Source of the DNA: Lentinus brumalis
Lineage: Eukaryota > Basidiomycota > Agaricomycetes > Polyporales > Polyporaceae
Assembly: GCA_001792895.1 (NCBI GenBank)
Contig: MARA01000028.1
Span: 1 to 64,000, forward strand
Length of the DNA stretch: 64,000 nt
Direction of reading: 5' to 3'
In this document: piece after piece, positions 30,668 to 42,601 of the stretch
Position numbering within the stretch: position 1 is the first letter of the stretch
How the letters are laid out: every line of letters starts with the position of its first letter
Notes under the pieces: generated by a model
What the model saw: the letters and a program-made list of their open reading frames with translations, nothing else
Databases searched by the model: none
Told to the model about the DNA's origin: nothing
Made by a program: the position numbers and the translations under genes

Positions 30668-33242
30668 GTATCCGTCCTACACCGTGCAGGTACAAGTCGA
30701 TAGCTAATTTGACAGTGTGGACAGTAGTGTGGCTACTGAACTTCCCTCGATACCCTCCATACTCCGGCACTAGGGAGGTGGCTGAAACTTCATCGTGCCC
30801 GTACCTAACGTACTGTCGCTTTATTTCGTCCCAGTTGCAAGCTCCTCCGAGTCTAAATTTGCGTGCGCCGTGCGCACGGGGAGGACTGTGGTAGGACATT
30901 GGAGCGACTCTGCGATTAGCTCGAGTCCTCGACCATGTACTATAACCCCACCCCAGGCAGGGGATCGGACCACCTCTCAGGTGGATTCCTTGTACATGGG
31001 AAATCCTCCTGAGAGGACCCGTCCCCGCACAGACTTCCCGCACCAAACGCCAAATACGGTGTGGGCGCTATCGCCTCTTTTGGCCTCTCCGCCGCTGCCT
31101 TCGGGATGGGCGCCATCGTCGCATGCAGCTGCGCGCTGGCGGCTGCCGTCCCACTGTCCACGCCTGCTTCCTCCCCGCCCTTCCATGGTGCCGCCGCGTC
31201 GTCCGGCATAGATAGCACGCTCTGTAGGCCAGTAGTATACCATAAAAGCAATGCCAATAGCTGCTGTACTTCACCTGGTGTCTGATAGCGTGAAGTTGCT
31301 GCCAAAAAGGAGCTGGTGGTCGCTTGAGTAATTTGGGCACTGCATGAGGTCCGTGCGGACCTCTGTACGGACGTCCGCACGCACGTCGGATGCAGACGTC
31401 TGGCCTGACGTCCGCTTGTCTGTGCCTGAACGTGACAGGTCGGGGAAGCATGTCCCAATTCGGATGCTTATCGGCCTTCGAGCCGCCTCGTCCGGGTGCG
31501 GAGCATCTACTGTCAGCAGCCAATCAGAGCTCGAATATCGATCCCACTGAATGTTTTGAATCTCTGACATACCCTTCGTACCCTCGGAAGCTGTAGCTGT
31601 GTGCCCTAAAATTTCCCGGCAGGGCTATGGAAAGCTGTTGTAGAGGTACAGGTTGTTTTTGGTGATCTTCCCTAAGGTCTTTTGACATTGTGTATCTGTT
31701 CTGCCAGGGATGCATTAGTAGTTCATATAGTGCAGCATAATGAAGTGCATACTCAGCCCATACCTTGTATATGTGCACCTTCATTGTCCTCCTGCATTCA
31801 GAAACCAAGCCAGCATGAGACCTAGACTGCTTGGGACTTCACTGAAGCAACAATAGAGGTCATACCAATGAGAACAAGGTAGATATATGTTCTGGCCTTT
31901 CAGTAGAGCGCTTGGGCTGAGTATAGGTGGTTCTCATTCCTACTTTCTGGTGTGTAGTACGCCACCCTTTGTTGCTAGTATCATCCTGGCATTTCTATGA
32001 TCTCATGGTCAAAATTATAGGTCATTCAGACCAGAACATAGCCCAAAAAATATACCAGTGTACAGGCGAATTTGAGCGTCAAAGCAAGAGGGTCCAGACG
32101 GATTTGGATGCCCGAGGTCCCTCCGGAGGTCGGGTCTGATGTCCCTACAGTCGTCCGGAGGTATGGTCAGTATGGACGTCCGTGCAGACATTCCTGCACA
32201 CGTACGAGCGTAGCCAAAAGCATTAAAAGTAAGTTGTAATTGACGGAACGACTTCAATACGAGCTACAGAGTGTAAAATACAAGTGGAGCAAAGGACACG
32301 GCTTCAGACGCCTGCGCCATCGTAGGATGAGTGGTCTAAAAAGGCAAGCCACGAGGCTTCGGCACCCGGAGCCGAAGAATCTATTCTTAGACACAAGCAG
32401 ACGTCCGCGGAGGAGGGGTCCTCTCAGACCTATTTCCCATGTACAAAGTATCGACCTGAGAGGCCCAGTCCTCCCCTGCCCTAGGTGTATAACCCTGTGG
32501 CACGCCATGCACTGCGTGTTGATGAGATCCTCGTCGTTGTCGTGAAAAGTTCGCGGTCGTTCCGTATTGTCGTGCATGCGGTGGCAAGTTTCGTGAAATT
32601 TCTATATTTCCTGCTCACATCGCCCACGCCGGCACCTTCGCATCGGTAGACAATCTGAGCATGGTGCGGCCTACCTCCTTCCGTGTATTCTGAGCACCTC
32701 CCCAGGTGCTGCGGAGCCGAAGTGTTTTGATCAATGCTCTCCTTCTCGAGCCGACGCGCCACTCGGCGACTGGGCGCGGTGACCGTGGCATCCCCGGCCC
32801 CCGAGTTCCAAGTCTATATCTTTTCAGGACAAGTATCTCTCGCCTCCTGCTGTCTCCATTGCAGCCGGACTCACTGATGCACTCTGAAGGCCTGAGAACA
32901 CGTTATCCGCGATCGCCGCTGCTCTCGCAGCGATCTCTCAAGGCTCCGAGCTAAGTGCGGCCGTATGACGGATGGGCTCTTGTCGTGAGTGTCGACTTCC
33001 TGCCCAAAGGCGGGCACATGGTGACATACGTATCTGACCGAACTATTCACAGGTATCGAATATTGTGAGGACGTCCGCTGCTCCATCAAGCTTCATTTCT
33101 CACATTGACAAGCCGGGCCGTTGATGTGGACGCTTCATACTGTACAGGCAAGATATTGCGTTCGAGTGTCAGCGATCTGGTATATCGTCAGAGCTTGTTA
33201 AGTATGCGCAAAAAGAGCAGGCCCGGGTTGAGCCGGCGCCCT
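30668..33242. other. non-coding stretch right of the retrotransposon
   Basis: No gene I can support. It includes the foldback structure at 30940-32505. At 32700-33240 a short + strand stretch (YLSPPAVSIAAGLTDAL; TLSAIAAALAAISQG) looks like remnants of helical protein-coding sequence but has stops and no recognisable family. Confidence 0.5.
30940..32505. repeat. nested inverted repeats, candidate non-autonomous foldback element
   Basis: A roughly 80-bp block at about 30950-31035 (CAGGGG ... CCTCTCAGG ... TTGTACATGGGAAAT ... CTGAGAGGACCC) recurs in reverse complement at about 32405-32485. Each copy is itself a hairpin with CCTCTCAG and CTGAGAGG arms around TGTACATGG. Inside them, a GACGTCCG-rich block at about 31345-31430 is matched by a reverse-oriented block at about 32090-32205. 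The order outer-inner-inner-outer resembles terminal and subterminal repeats of a DNA transposon of about 1.5 kb. The interior has no transposase. I did not find a clear target duplication. Confidence 0.55.
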
Positions 33243-34930
33243 TCAGAGCTCCAACTCGTCAACCACCGCCACCTCTTCAACGAGCTCCCGCAACCTACGC
33301 ATCCGGTGCGCAGAGAGCGGTTTCTTGTAGCTGCCCGAAAATGCGAGATACGTCAGGCCCAAGCCTTCGCGCGCCCGCTTCTCGATGGCAGAGAGTAGGC
33401 CCTCGTGGACCCCAGACCCGTTGTGACACGATATCGACAGCCTCCGGAGCGCGGGCCAGTGAGAGGGGTGTTTCCGCAGCGCGGTGAGGAGGTGTCGGCA
33501 CGAGTCGATGTGTACGGTCAGGGAGGATAGGGAGCGGAAGGCGTTGAGTATCCTGCACCAGTCGTTCGCCGTCACGGCGATCCCGGAGTCGAGTCGTAGT
33601 CTCAGGCGATCGAGGGAAGGGGAGTTGGAGAACAGCAACGCGAGGTCCGACAAAGCCCGAGAAGGGAGCCCCTCCTCCCCAAAAATCGTATAACACGGGT
33701 CATGGATAGTCATTTCGAGGTGCGGCTTGGGATCGCCGGGCACGAAGCCGCTGGCAAAGAGCGTCCACTTATGGTTGCGATCGTTGCGGTCGTATTGAAA
33801 GTGGATCGTGACAGCGTTGATCGCCTGGAGTACCTCGACACTGGCAGGCGGGGATGAGGGGATCAACTCTTTCAGCGCAGCGGTGGACCCGGCGAACCAG
33901 TTGATAACCTTCAGCTGTGCTGTCGCCGGAACGTGTACCCGCTCCAGGAAATCATACGCCCATGAGCCCGAAGGGTCATGGATGCGAAGGGAGCAGATCT
34001 GTAAATGAGGGAGGGGGACAGGATCATGATCCAGGTCAGCCTCCCAATCGGGTGCTCGTATGTTCATGTCCAGCATCCGCAGCTGCGGACAGTTCTCCAG
34101 GAAGACCAAGAGGGGCAAGAGAGAATCGGAATATGTTCCATCGTCAAACGTGAGCTCCTCCAAATACGGAAACGCCAACGCTCGACTGGGCAAGTCCGCG
34201 CCGTGTAAAGCAAGTTTGCGGAGACGGGGGAAGTTCTGGCCGCGAGGGGAGGAAGCTGTGTCCTGTCGACGAGCCAGGATCGATTCTCACCGTAGGCCCG
34301 GCACCGCATCGTCTCTAACAGAGGCATGTGCAGACGGAGGAGTTGTGCCAGGTGATATATACTGTTGATTGTTCGTGGAACGAGCACGGACAGAGAGGAC
34401 ATGCGCGAGGCGAGGGAGGGCATATCCAAGAGGAAGTCATATTCGCCAGTGATGGTGAGTTTGTAAGGCAGCGGCGAGGAACGTAGGATGTAGGATGGGA
34501 CGGTGTTGTGGTCGATCGGACGCGAAGTCACTGCGCAGACAGCCAGCATGTCCACCCAGAACTCTGGCGTCCGGTAGATGAGGTCGCGCCATAGCTTGCA
34601 GACGTGAGTTAGTCGGAGGTCCGAGCGGCAAGTGGGGAGTATATGACGGAAGACGTTCATCAGGACTTCGGGCGGGAGGGTGGCATGGAGTGGAACCGTT
34701 GTGTTCTGGATAGTGCTGAGCTGCACAATGTATTCATTGATGTTCTCAATCATCGCGCGATAGGCTTGTATCTTCGACTCTGCTACTGCTCGGATTTCAT
34801 GAGGCTGCAGTCCGGAGAGGAGAGCGAGGTCATCTGGTGGTAATGGCGGCAGACCACGACTGGGGTACGCCATGTCCAATTCGTCCGGTACTGCCTGTGA
34901 AATATCATCGATTCGCCGATGCGTCTGCAA
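33243..34930 (-). CDS. F-box protein with leucine-rich C-terminal region (one frame break)
   Basis: The N-terminal part starts at about 34930. It contains a coiled segment and an F-box (LPPEVLMNVFRHILPTCRSD ... HVCKLWRDLIYRTPEFW, about residues 62-108), the module that binds Skp1 in SCF ubiquitin ligases. The C-terminal part is leucine-rich-repeat-like (FPRLRKLALHGADLPSRALA; FPYLEELTFDDGTYSDSLLP; LRLRLDSGIAV; LSSLTVHIDSC), as in agaricomycete F-box proteins. The two parts are in different frames; the break lies in a C-rich run near 34245 (CTTCCTCCCCTCGC). A single extra or missing C would fix it, so a sequencing error is as likely as a mutation. An upstream first exon cannot be excluded. The substrate is unknown. 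Confidence 0.8.
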
Positions 34931-35546
34931 TGAGCATGAACCATACGCACCATACGCACTCGACGCTCGTAGACTGAGACTCTTGTCCGACGTTGGATCT
35001 GAGTGGTTCAGGCCTGTTCAGGCGAGCGGCGATGAGATGACTGCCGCCCGACGGAGGCTCTCAGATCCTCTCAGATCCTCGCCCGATGCGCCCAATCGAG
35101 ATAAGTAGCATGCAGACTGAGCGTGTACATGGTACGGTTGCTGGAATTTGCGAGAAGGTCCTCGGACTTGAAGCTCAACTCAGGGTCATCCAGGTGAAGA
35201 TAAACATTATAGCGTTGACACAGTGCGGATTGGAGAGCGATGGCAGAGCCAGTCATCAGCCAAAGGGTGGTTGATGGAAGCTCGATGTGAAGCAGCAGCA
35301 GTAGCACCAGCGCGAGTAGGTAGGTTGAATGAGCTCGGCGAAGGGGCGCGACTGCATCCGCGACGGCAAACTTCAAGTTCGCGTACGTCACGCGGTTCCG
35401 TATCGTTCGCGTTGGCGCCCATTTCGCGTTCGCGAGCAGACGCCACCAAGAGTTGTTGACGCAGATGGAGATAAACCAACTATTGCAGTACTCTACAACA
35501 CGTCCGTGTGTTGAGAGCTGCAGCTGGATGACATTGTCAATTATGA
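34931..35546. other. intergenic, no gene seen
   Basis: About 615 bases between the F-box gene and the 3' end of the MTG2-like gene. A minus-strand open frame at 35071-35391 with a hydrophobic stretch (YLLALVLLLLLHIEL) is not supported by anything else. Confidence 0.4.
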
Positions 35547-37464
35547 CTATGTAGATATCGTATGGACGCGCAGAACATCACTACTCTCCTGCGCCTCCTG
35601 GTCGGCCTTGGCCTTGGCCTCCCTCGCCTCCTCCACATATCGCCGCATCAGCCCAACAACCTTCTTCAAGTTCAGGCTGAACTTCGCCGACACGGGCACC
35701 ACGTCCAGCGCACGCTGTCCGTCTCCTTCTCCCATGCGCATCTCCTCCGCAACGAACGCCTCCAACCGACGCAGTTTTGCCCTCGCCTCTGCGACCTCCT
35801 CTTCCGACGCGCCGGTCCCTCCCAGGAGGTCCGCCTTGTTCGCGACGACGAGGCGCGCCTGCGCGCTCAGGCCGGGCTTGTACTTCTCGAGCTCTTCCCG
35901 GAGCACGCGCAGCTCATCCCATGGGGCAGGGGCAGAGAGGTCGACCACGTACGCCAGTGCGAGCGAACGCTCCATCGAACGCAAGAACGAGTGGCCCAGG
36001 CCGACGTTGGCCGACGCCTCCTCGATGAGCCCCGGGTTATCTGCGACGGTGAACCGGAACGCCTCCATCGTGTCGTAGGGATCCACCACCGCCTTCTCCT
36101 CGAGCGCCCTCCGCTGGTTCCGCGTAAGTGCATCTGCGAGCTCCCCGCGCTCCATGAGTCCACGCTCGCGCTCCTCCTCCGCCCGCGTCTCGTCGTGGAC
36201 CGCGCCTTCTGCGAAGCCGTCGAAATTTCCGTCGTCGGACACGCGCACGACGCCGACGACGGGATTGAGCGTGGTGAAGGCGTACCCAGCAACTTCTGTG
36301 CGCGCACGTCCGCCCGTGAGGGCGCGCAGAAGCGTGCTTTTTCCAGCGTTGGGCATGCCGACGAGCCCGATATCTGCGAGAAGCTTGAGCTCGAGAGAGA
36401 GCGACACCCGCTCCCCGGGGTAGCCGCGTGTCGCCCACTTCGGTGACCGCTGCGTGGAGGAGAGGAACGCGGGGTTGCCCACACCGCCCATGCCGCCTTG
36501 TGCAACGAGGTGGCCCATGAAATCCACGCGGGGCTGTCCGAGCGGCGCGTTCGGGTCGGCAGCTTCTGCAGCCTCTTCGGGCTTGTCGAGGTCGAGGAAG
36601 ATGGGGTTCTCCGAGCGCATCCTCCGAGCGCGTCGTCGCTCGCGTTCTTGCGCGAAAAGCACCTTTTCGGCATGCTTAAAGTCCTCACGCTGCGCGTTGT
36701 CGTCCGCGTACTCCGGGTAGTGGACCCACCGCTTCGCGCGCATCCTATCCCGCTTCTCCTGCGGACTGAGGCCCTGCAGGTCCTCCGCTTCCGCCTCGTA
36801 CTCGTCCTTCTGGCGTCGGGGGTCGTCTCGCGGCAGCTCGCGTACGATGGTGCCGAGCGGGACCCTGATGACGAGTGGGGGAGCGTTCTTGCCGTTCTGC
36901 CACGTCCCTCCGCCAGATCCGCCGTGTTGTGCGCGTAGGCGAGTCGAGACGGAGGAGAGACTCGTCAGATGGGGAGTGGGTAGGATGTAGACATCGCCGC
37001 CGCGCCCGCCATTCCCTCCCGAGGGCGGTCCATAGGGCTTGAAGAGCTCGCGATGGAAAGCGACGCATCCGTCGCCGCCGGTACCGGCACGGACATGGAC
37101 TATGGTGTGGTCCAAAAAACTTTGTCCCTGCGGAAGCGAGTTGCTAGGTGAGTACGTCGTGGTTCACGGTACCAGGGGTTTGACTACATGCAACCAGCTG
37201 TTACATTGAGTCAACATCTCTGTCCTCTCGATGTAGCAGCGTGTCCCATGTCGGAATAAATAACACAGAACTCACATTTTGTCGACGCTTCCAGTCTGTT
37301 CTTCTCTTGCGCCTCAGCTCGTCTTCTGATAGTGTGCTTGCATCTGCACCCTCAGGAAGTCTCGAAGGCCCAGCTGGCGGAATAGATGTAGTCGTGTAAT
37401 GCCTGCCAGCGAACGTGGTAACGCTCTGCGCTCTCAGCGGCTTGCAATGTAGAACGTAGCGCAT
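35547..37464 (-). CDS. MTG2: mitochondrial Obg-family GTPase (MTG2-like)
   Basis: Obg/MTG2 GTPases act in mitochondrial large ribosomal subunit assembly. Exon 1 (37276-37464) encodes a basic, Ser/Thr-rich leader (MRYVLHCKPLRAQSV) typical of a mitochondrial presequence. Exon 2 (35547-37127) joins in phase across a 148-nt intron as RRQN|GQSFLDHTIVHVRAG. The total is 589 aa. The Obg fold shows its Gly-rich repeats (GTGGDGC, GGNGGRGGDV, GGSGGG). The G domain has G1 GMPNAGKST (about residue 320), G2-like TTLNPVVG, G3 DNPGLIEEA, G4 NKADLL and G5-like VSAKF. Two charged insertions, one inside the Obg domain and one between G2 and G3, make it longer than bacterial Obg, as in fungi. The long antisense open frames over this GC-rich gene are shadows. 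Confidence 0.93.
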
Positions 37465-38055
37465 ATAAGGTGTTGCCTCAGCAAAGCAGTGAGCAAGAGA
37501 GTGAGACTTGAGACGAGGGGGAAAGCAGAACACGGAGGTCCGAGGACAGGATGAGGACGGCCTGCCTGCCAAGCGCTCGTGAAACGAAAACGCCTGCCCT
37601 GAATCTCATTTGACGCGTCGCGTCGCGTTGCGCGCCGTAGGGCGTTCTGCTCGCACACGGTACTTACACCTACATCACACAACGGAGTACTTCCCACAAG
37701 TCACATGGAAGAACAAGGCGAAGCAAGTAACAAAGCAAGGGAACTCGCGGACGTGAATTCGAAGCCCTTCCTACCTGCGCGAGACTCATCACCGAAGTTC
37801 GGTGAAAGGCAAACGCGTTGATAGTTCCGGGAGGTGTCTAGAGGCCGACGAACACCGTCACGTCGAAAGGCGGAATGGCAGCACTCCTCCAAAAGACAGA
37901 AGGAACATAGGAGATACATCGATGACACCGGGATGCTAGCATACAAGCTTGCGTGCTTCTCCTGAACACGAGGCGAACATGCCGAGTGGCACAACCGTAC
38001 AAAAGTACCCCTCGTGCGGGCAAGGCGGACTCCCAACTCCCAGTCTCTTCCAGCC
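37465..38055. other. divergent intergenic region
   Basis: About 590 bases between the divergent MTG2-like gene and the + strand gene at 38056, presumably both promoters. I see no repeat or RNA gene. Confidence 0.4.
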
Positions 38056-39342
38056 ATGCATCAGCAGCAGACCCCTTCACTGTCCGACCGAGCGATGGAC
38101 GAGCTCTACGTTGCGCAGTATCTGGCCATGGCCAGCATGGATGCAACGAACCGTGATGTCACCAGGATCACCATCGGTCGTCCTGCTGCCCCTCCGGACG
38201 ACATGGTCGTCTCCGTTGTGAGTTCCTCCGCGTTTGTCGTGAAGCGTGCATCCTTCGTTCTGACGGCAGTTTGGGGTACAGGACTGGGACCGACGAGAGA
38301 CCTCAATCACGTACACATATGCGTACCGTGACGGACGAAATATCATACAGTCACCGTCGTACGCTACCTCTGCTCCCGCGTGAGTCTTGCGTGCTAGCAT
38401 GGCGTCCTCGTACTGATGAATATGCAGGCCCTTCCCGCAGAACCCGGTCCCGAGTACGACCAACGCCGGTACTGCTGGAGCTGCCTCTGCTGAGGTCCCA
38501 CTGGCCAGTTCTGGTGCGGAGGCGTAAGTCGATCGTCGTCCCGCACCGTCGCGCTCCGGAATCGATGTTGATAGGATTTATTGTAGGTCTACCCGAGATG
38601 CTGGCCGCTCCGGCATGGCCGATGATCCTATGCAAGGCGTCGCGGCGAGCAAGGAATCCGACTCGATTCGTCGGCCTCCCGGCAGCGTCCCGGAGCAGCC
38701 TTGCGAGCAAGGCATTCAGGCCGAGGCTGCGACTGCTGGAGGCGTCCAGCACACCGCTCCTGCACCACGACCGGATGAAACGAGCGCAGCTTCCGGAAGT
38801 CAGGCTTCCCTCGACCAGGTGAACACAAGCGCAGGCACTATAAAGGCTGAGAAGCCAAGGAGTCAGAACAAGTCAGTCCCTCTTCAGCGAGCAAAGACAG
38901 TGTCAATGCTCACCGCCGTTGCACCTCCAGAAAACGCCTAGCCATCAGACGACACGCTAACAAGATCGCCAGAACCGACGACTACACCGAGTGGTACAGC
39001 TCCTGCTCGCGCGACCCGCTCGCAGAGCCCCCGAACGTCCGGAGGTCCCCCGGCATCCTGTACGTGCACCGGCACAAGCACGAGACCGAGGCGAAGTGGG
39101 ACACCCAGGTGTGGATGTACGCCCGCCGCGAGCGCCCGCAGCCGGGCGCGGTGCGCAAGGGCATATTCTTGCTGCAGAACCGCGATGCGGGGACCGAGGG
39201 CGAGTGGGCGCGGGTCCGTCCCGGGCAGAAGCATCCTGAGCTGCCGGGGTATGTGTTGCACTTGAGGGAGACGGGCGAACCGTCGTGGGTGAAGGCGTCG
39301 ACTGCGAGGACCTATCGGGCGCGTGGGCAGGCGGACTCGTGA
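38056..39342 (+). CDS. unrecognised protein with low-complexity N-terminal half
   Basis: Exon 1 starts at the ATG at 38056 (MHQQQTPSLSDRAMDELYVA) and ends at 38217. Likely further exons are 38441-38523 (NPVPSTTNAGTAGAASAEV) and 38587 onward (STRDAGRSGMADDPMQGVAA ... SVPEQPCEQGIQAEAAT). A last exon begins near 38934 and reads KRLAIRRHANKIARTDDYTE, SPGILYVHRHKHETEAKWDT and GKGIF-like KGIFLLQNRDAGTEG, to the stop at 39340-39342. The C-terminal 130 residues look like a folded domain (alternating strands, conserved-looking Trp and Tyr) that I cannot name. The exon boundary near 38880-38934 is not certain. A partial copy of the SVPEQP...GGV segment lies downstream at 39685-39770. Confidence 0.55.
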
Positions 39343-40013
39343 ACTAGGCAGATGTGAGCACGCACAGCCGGCCATGCTACGGAAGGTTGTGGCTCACTAG
39401 TCATTGTCGCAGATTCGCATCCGCGGTCGCATTCCCCGCTCACCTTGAGTGAAAGACCGTCCGCTCACGACCCATCCTTCGCCCTTCCCCACTGCTCTCT
39501 TCATTGCGTGACCTCTCCGCAGAAAGCCTCTCACTCACCTGTTTCGTTCATGTACATGCTTGCTTCCTCGTGCACACCTCCCTACGCAAAGTTGCTGTAA
39601 ATTCAATATATCAATCCACGCCGGTCTTGCAGCACCGGCGGAGAGGTAGACATCTATGTACTTTCAAAGCTGCAGCAGACGGACCTTCTGGCAGCGTCCC
39701 GGAGCAGCCCTCCGAGCAAGGCATGCAGGCCGAGGCTGCGACTGCAACTGCTGGAGGCGTCAAGCATGAATCCGGGCAGCAAATTCTAGGTACAGCTTGG
39801 CTAAATTGTCACAAGAAGTTGTACGCGGCTGGACGGCCAACGCAACAGAGCAAATGTCTTCAGTACCAGGCAAACTTACAACCGTCAACGACATCAGCAT
39901 GGGAGCGCGGTCTGGGCTCCAGGGGCGGATGAAAGCAGGAGTAACGCAGGAGGGGGCTTCATCGAGAGCGTGCAAGAAAGGTTCGGGGGGAACGGGTGCC
40001 CACCGTAGACTCC
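39343..40013. other. intergenic with a partial duplicate of the upstream gene
   Basis: 39685-39770 (CAGCGTCCCGGAGCAGCCCT ... GGCGTCAAGCATG) repeats 38683-38755 of the upstream gene with a few changes and an inserted codon pair. Its flanking sequence does not match. No other gene is supported. Confidence 0.6.
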
Positions 40014-41999
40014 TCATGCGGCTTCCGACGTGGTCGCATCCGCGAGAACGGCCTCGTCTGCGGCACCGTTCGCTGGCGTGGCCGACTCGTCCTTTATGAT
40101 GACATCGGGCTTAACGTCGGGCTCGGCTTTTGTACCATTTTCCTCGGCCTTTGCGCCATTGACAGAGGGTTCTGCCGCATCGGCGCCTTTGTGCGTGCCG
40201 TCGATCGCAGGCTTCGCAGAGTCCGAGGCGCTGTTGGTCTTCACAATAATGTCGTACCACTTGTCGACGAGCACCTTGGCACGCTCCTGGAACTTGAACT
40301 CGTCATCGCGGGGCACCTTCTCGGCGGGGAGGACGGATATATGGCGCATGACCTTGCCAATCTTCGAGAACTGGGGCGGATGGCGAGCAAGATATCAGCC
40401 TTGTTACCACAAATGACGAGTAACAGGTGATGTGGGGAAGCGGTTCACGCGAGAACGCATGGGGCACGCGTTGCCAGCATAGCAGGGCGGGGAATTTCGC
40501 AATAGGCGGGATTTTGACATGGGGGACGGTCGGCACTCACCAAGAGGTATTGCATCGTCATATTGGGGTAGTTCTCGAGCGTAGAGAACAGTTCATCCAT
40601 TGCGGGCATTTCCTAAGTACGATGTAAGACAAGAATCCATGTCGAACGAGCATAGTTGAGGGCTCAAGCGCTCACCTCCTCCTTCGGGACGGCTTTGCTG
40701 TTCAAGAAGACCTTCTGAAGTTTGTGCCGCCATCGCCATACCTTGGTGGCTTCTGGGTCGTTGCTGAGATCTGTCCAGGGTCGCTGATGAGTCGAGTTTA
40801 CAAGCAAAACGGTGATACTCACCATCATCATACTGCTTATCGCGCTTGGCCGTCTTCGTTACGGGAGGGGCGTCGCGATAGGTCTCCATGTCCTCGATAA
40901 GTGTGTAAAGGTCCACGCGACCGCAACAGCCTCCGGCCTCAGGGACCGGCAGACCCAGCCGCTCGAAGTCTCTAATCATGAGGTACTTCCCGTGGAACAC
41001 CTCGACTGCCGCAGCCTCATCCGAGTGCGGCACAGTGGCTGATCGAACCCGCTCAGCAAACTTGTGGACGTTCTCACATATGGTCTTGAGCGTGTTAACG
41101 GACAGAGTATCGAGGATGGAAAGCCGCCAGTAGTCGTACCGGTCCTTGCCGGAGAAGATTGCCTGGCTGTATGGGGGGCGACGAGGGGGCTGAATAGTGA
41201 TGGGGTCACCGACATCCCCACCGACATCCGCGTAGTAGAAGCGTACTTGCAAGCCCAGAGCGGTCACGGCGTAGACACGGTCTGGACGCGTCTTTTGTTC
41301 AAAATTGCGACGCAAGTATCCGACGAGGTCCAGGAGCCGCTGTCGGACCTCACAATCGGCATCGTAGCGATCTTGGGTGCGGTTCGCGTGGCGGCCTGGC
41401 TTGATTTCACCGAAGAACATGGGGATGTCCTGGATCGTGCAGTGGAAGACGCCAGCTCCGGTGGGCATGATCTGCCGGTCGACGTGGAACCCAAGGTCAT
41501 TGGGGAACATCGCCCTCAGCAGCTCCTCGTAGGCGAAGGCGTAGGACTCATAGTAGAAGCGCTCGTTCTCGCGCCCTTCGAATTGGCCCTCGTCGGGGAT
41601 CATTATGAACTTCGTGGTTAAGTCATCCCGGAGTCGGATGAAGTGCCTTTTGCTACATGGGCCATGCGTGAGGATCAGCCGCAGCAATGTGCATGGAAAG
41701 GGCTCACCGCATCATCTTGCACGTTGCCTTAGCCTGTTCCAACTTCCATATCTGAAACTGTCGCCGCAACCTACACCGGTGTCAGTTGCTGCGTATGACG
41801 AGGAAGGACATATACTGTAGACGACTTACAGAGCTTCTTGTTTGGCGGTCAACTGCTCATCGTCGGGTGAAACTCGGCCTGCCTGTGCGGAGCCATCGTC
41901 GAGTCTTCTGCGCTTGATGTCCGTGCGCGAGCGGCGGTCACCGTCTGGGGAGCTACGCTTCTTCCTAGATTGATTGGAGGAGCGTGCAGAGTCTGACAT
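40014..41999 (-). CDS. nuclease-like domain fused to a TFIIS-N/IBD-like domain
   Basis: Six exons (41830-41999, 41708-41770, 40823-41652, 40676-40770, 40541-40612, 40014-40370) total 1587 nt, exactly 529 codons, every junction in phase with GT-AG. The N-terminus is basic and Ser-rich (SRKKRSSPDGDRRSRTDIKR), likely nuclear. The middle domain (about residues 80-350) contains VDRQIMPTGAGVFHCTIQDI, PMFFGEIKPGRH and DCEVRQRLLDLVGYLRRNF, then VYAVTALGLQVRFYY. The spaced Asp and the GEIK triplet resemble a PD-(D/E)XK nuclease core, which is inference. The C-terminal domain (about 390-470) is WRHKLQKVFLNSKAVPKEEE, MPAMDELFSTLENYPNM, FSKIGKVMRHISVL and VPRDDEFKFQERAKVLVDKW. This matches the helical TFIIS N-terminal/integrase-binding-type domain of fungal PWWP proteins. 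No PWWP domain is present. Confidence 0.75.
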
Positions 42000-42601
42000 A
42001 GTAAGGAGTGCGGGTGGTGGAGGCGTATGTTCAGAACAAGCCGTCGTCTCCCACGTAAGTAAGTAGAAAGCTGCAGCAGACGAACCTTCGTGGCGCTCGC
42101 GCTCCGTGAGCTGTGTCTTCCCCACAGACGTCCATCCCAACAGCTCAAGGTCCACCTGCGCCAGTCCGGTGACCATCCGCAATGAGTTCCATGGCGCGCA
42201 GAACAGGTCACTCGCCCACAGCGAGCTCTATCGGACCGTTCCTGTGCGTCTTCGTACTTCCAGACGGCGTCTCCAGCGATCCGATAACGGGCCAGGCAGC
42301 TCGTCGGTCGTCGTCCGGGAGGTCGTAGACGTCAGAGAGGACACAGACAGCGACGAGCGTAGGTGCGAGAGAAGAGCGCGCTGCGCGGGGCGTTGCTGAG
42401 CTCGGCGACGGCGACGACGCGCGATCGCGTTCCGGCGAAACGGGGAGGGGCAAAATCTTCTGCAGGTTCTGATGAAGCGTTCACCCGCCCAGTCCGGGGA
42501 GCCCCAATCATATTTAGGGCCATGGCCGTTTCTCCGGAGCTTCTCTTCGTGCTTGTCTTGCACGCTCCCTCGACCAGGACTTCACGACGGACACGACGGC
42601 C
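42000..42601. other. divergent promoter region
   Basis: About 600 bases between two divergent genes (41999 minus, 42602 plus). I see no clear TATA box or repeat. Open frames on both strands are short and unrecognised. Confidence 0.4.

Noticed and set aside
35562..36446. 294-codon + strand open frame and several others opposite the MTG2-like gene
   Set aside because: They are antisense shadows of a GC-rich gene with all GTPase motifs on the minus strand; their composition is Arg/Leu/Pro-skewed and matches nothing.
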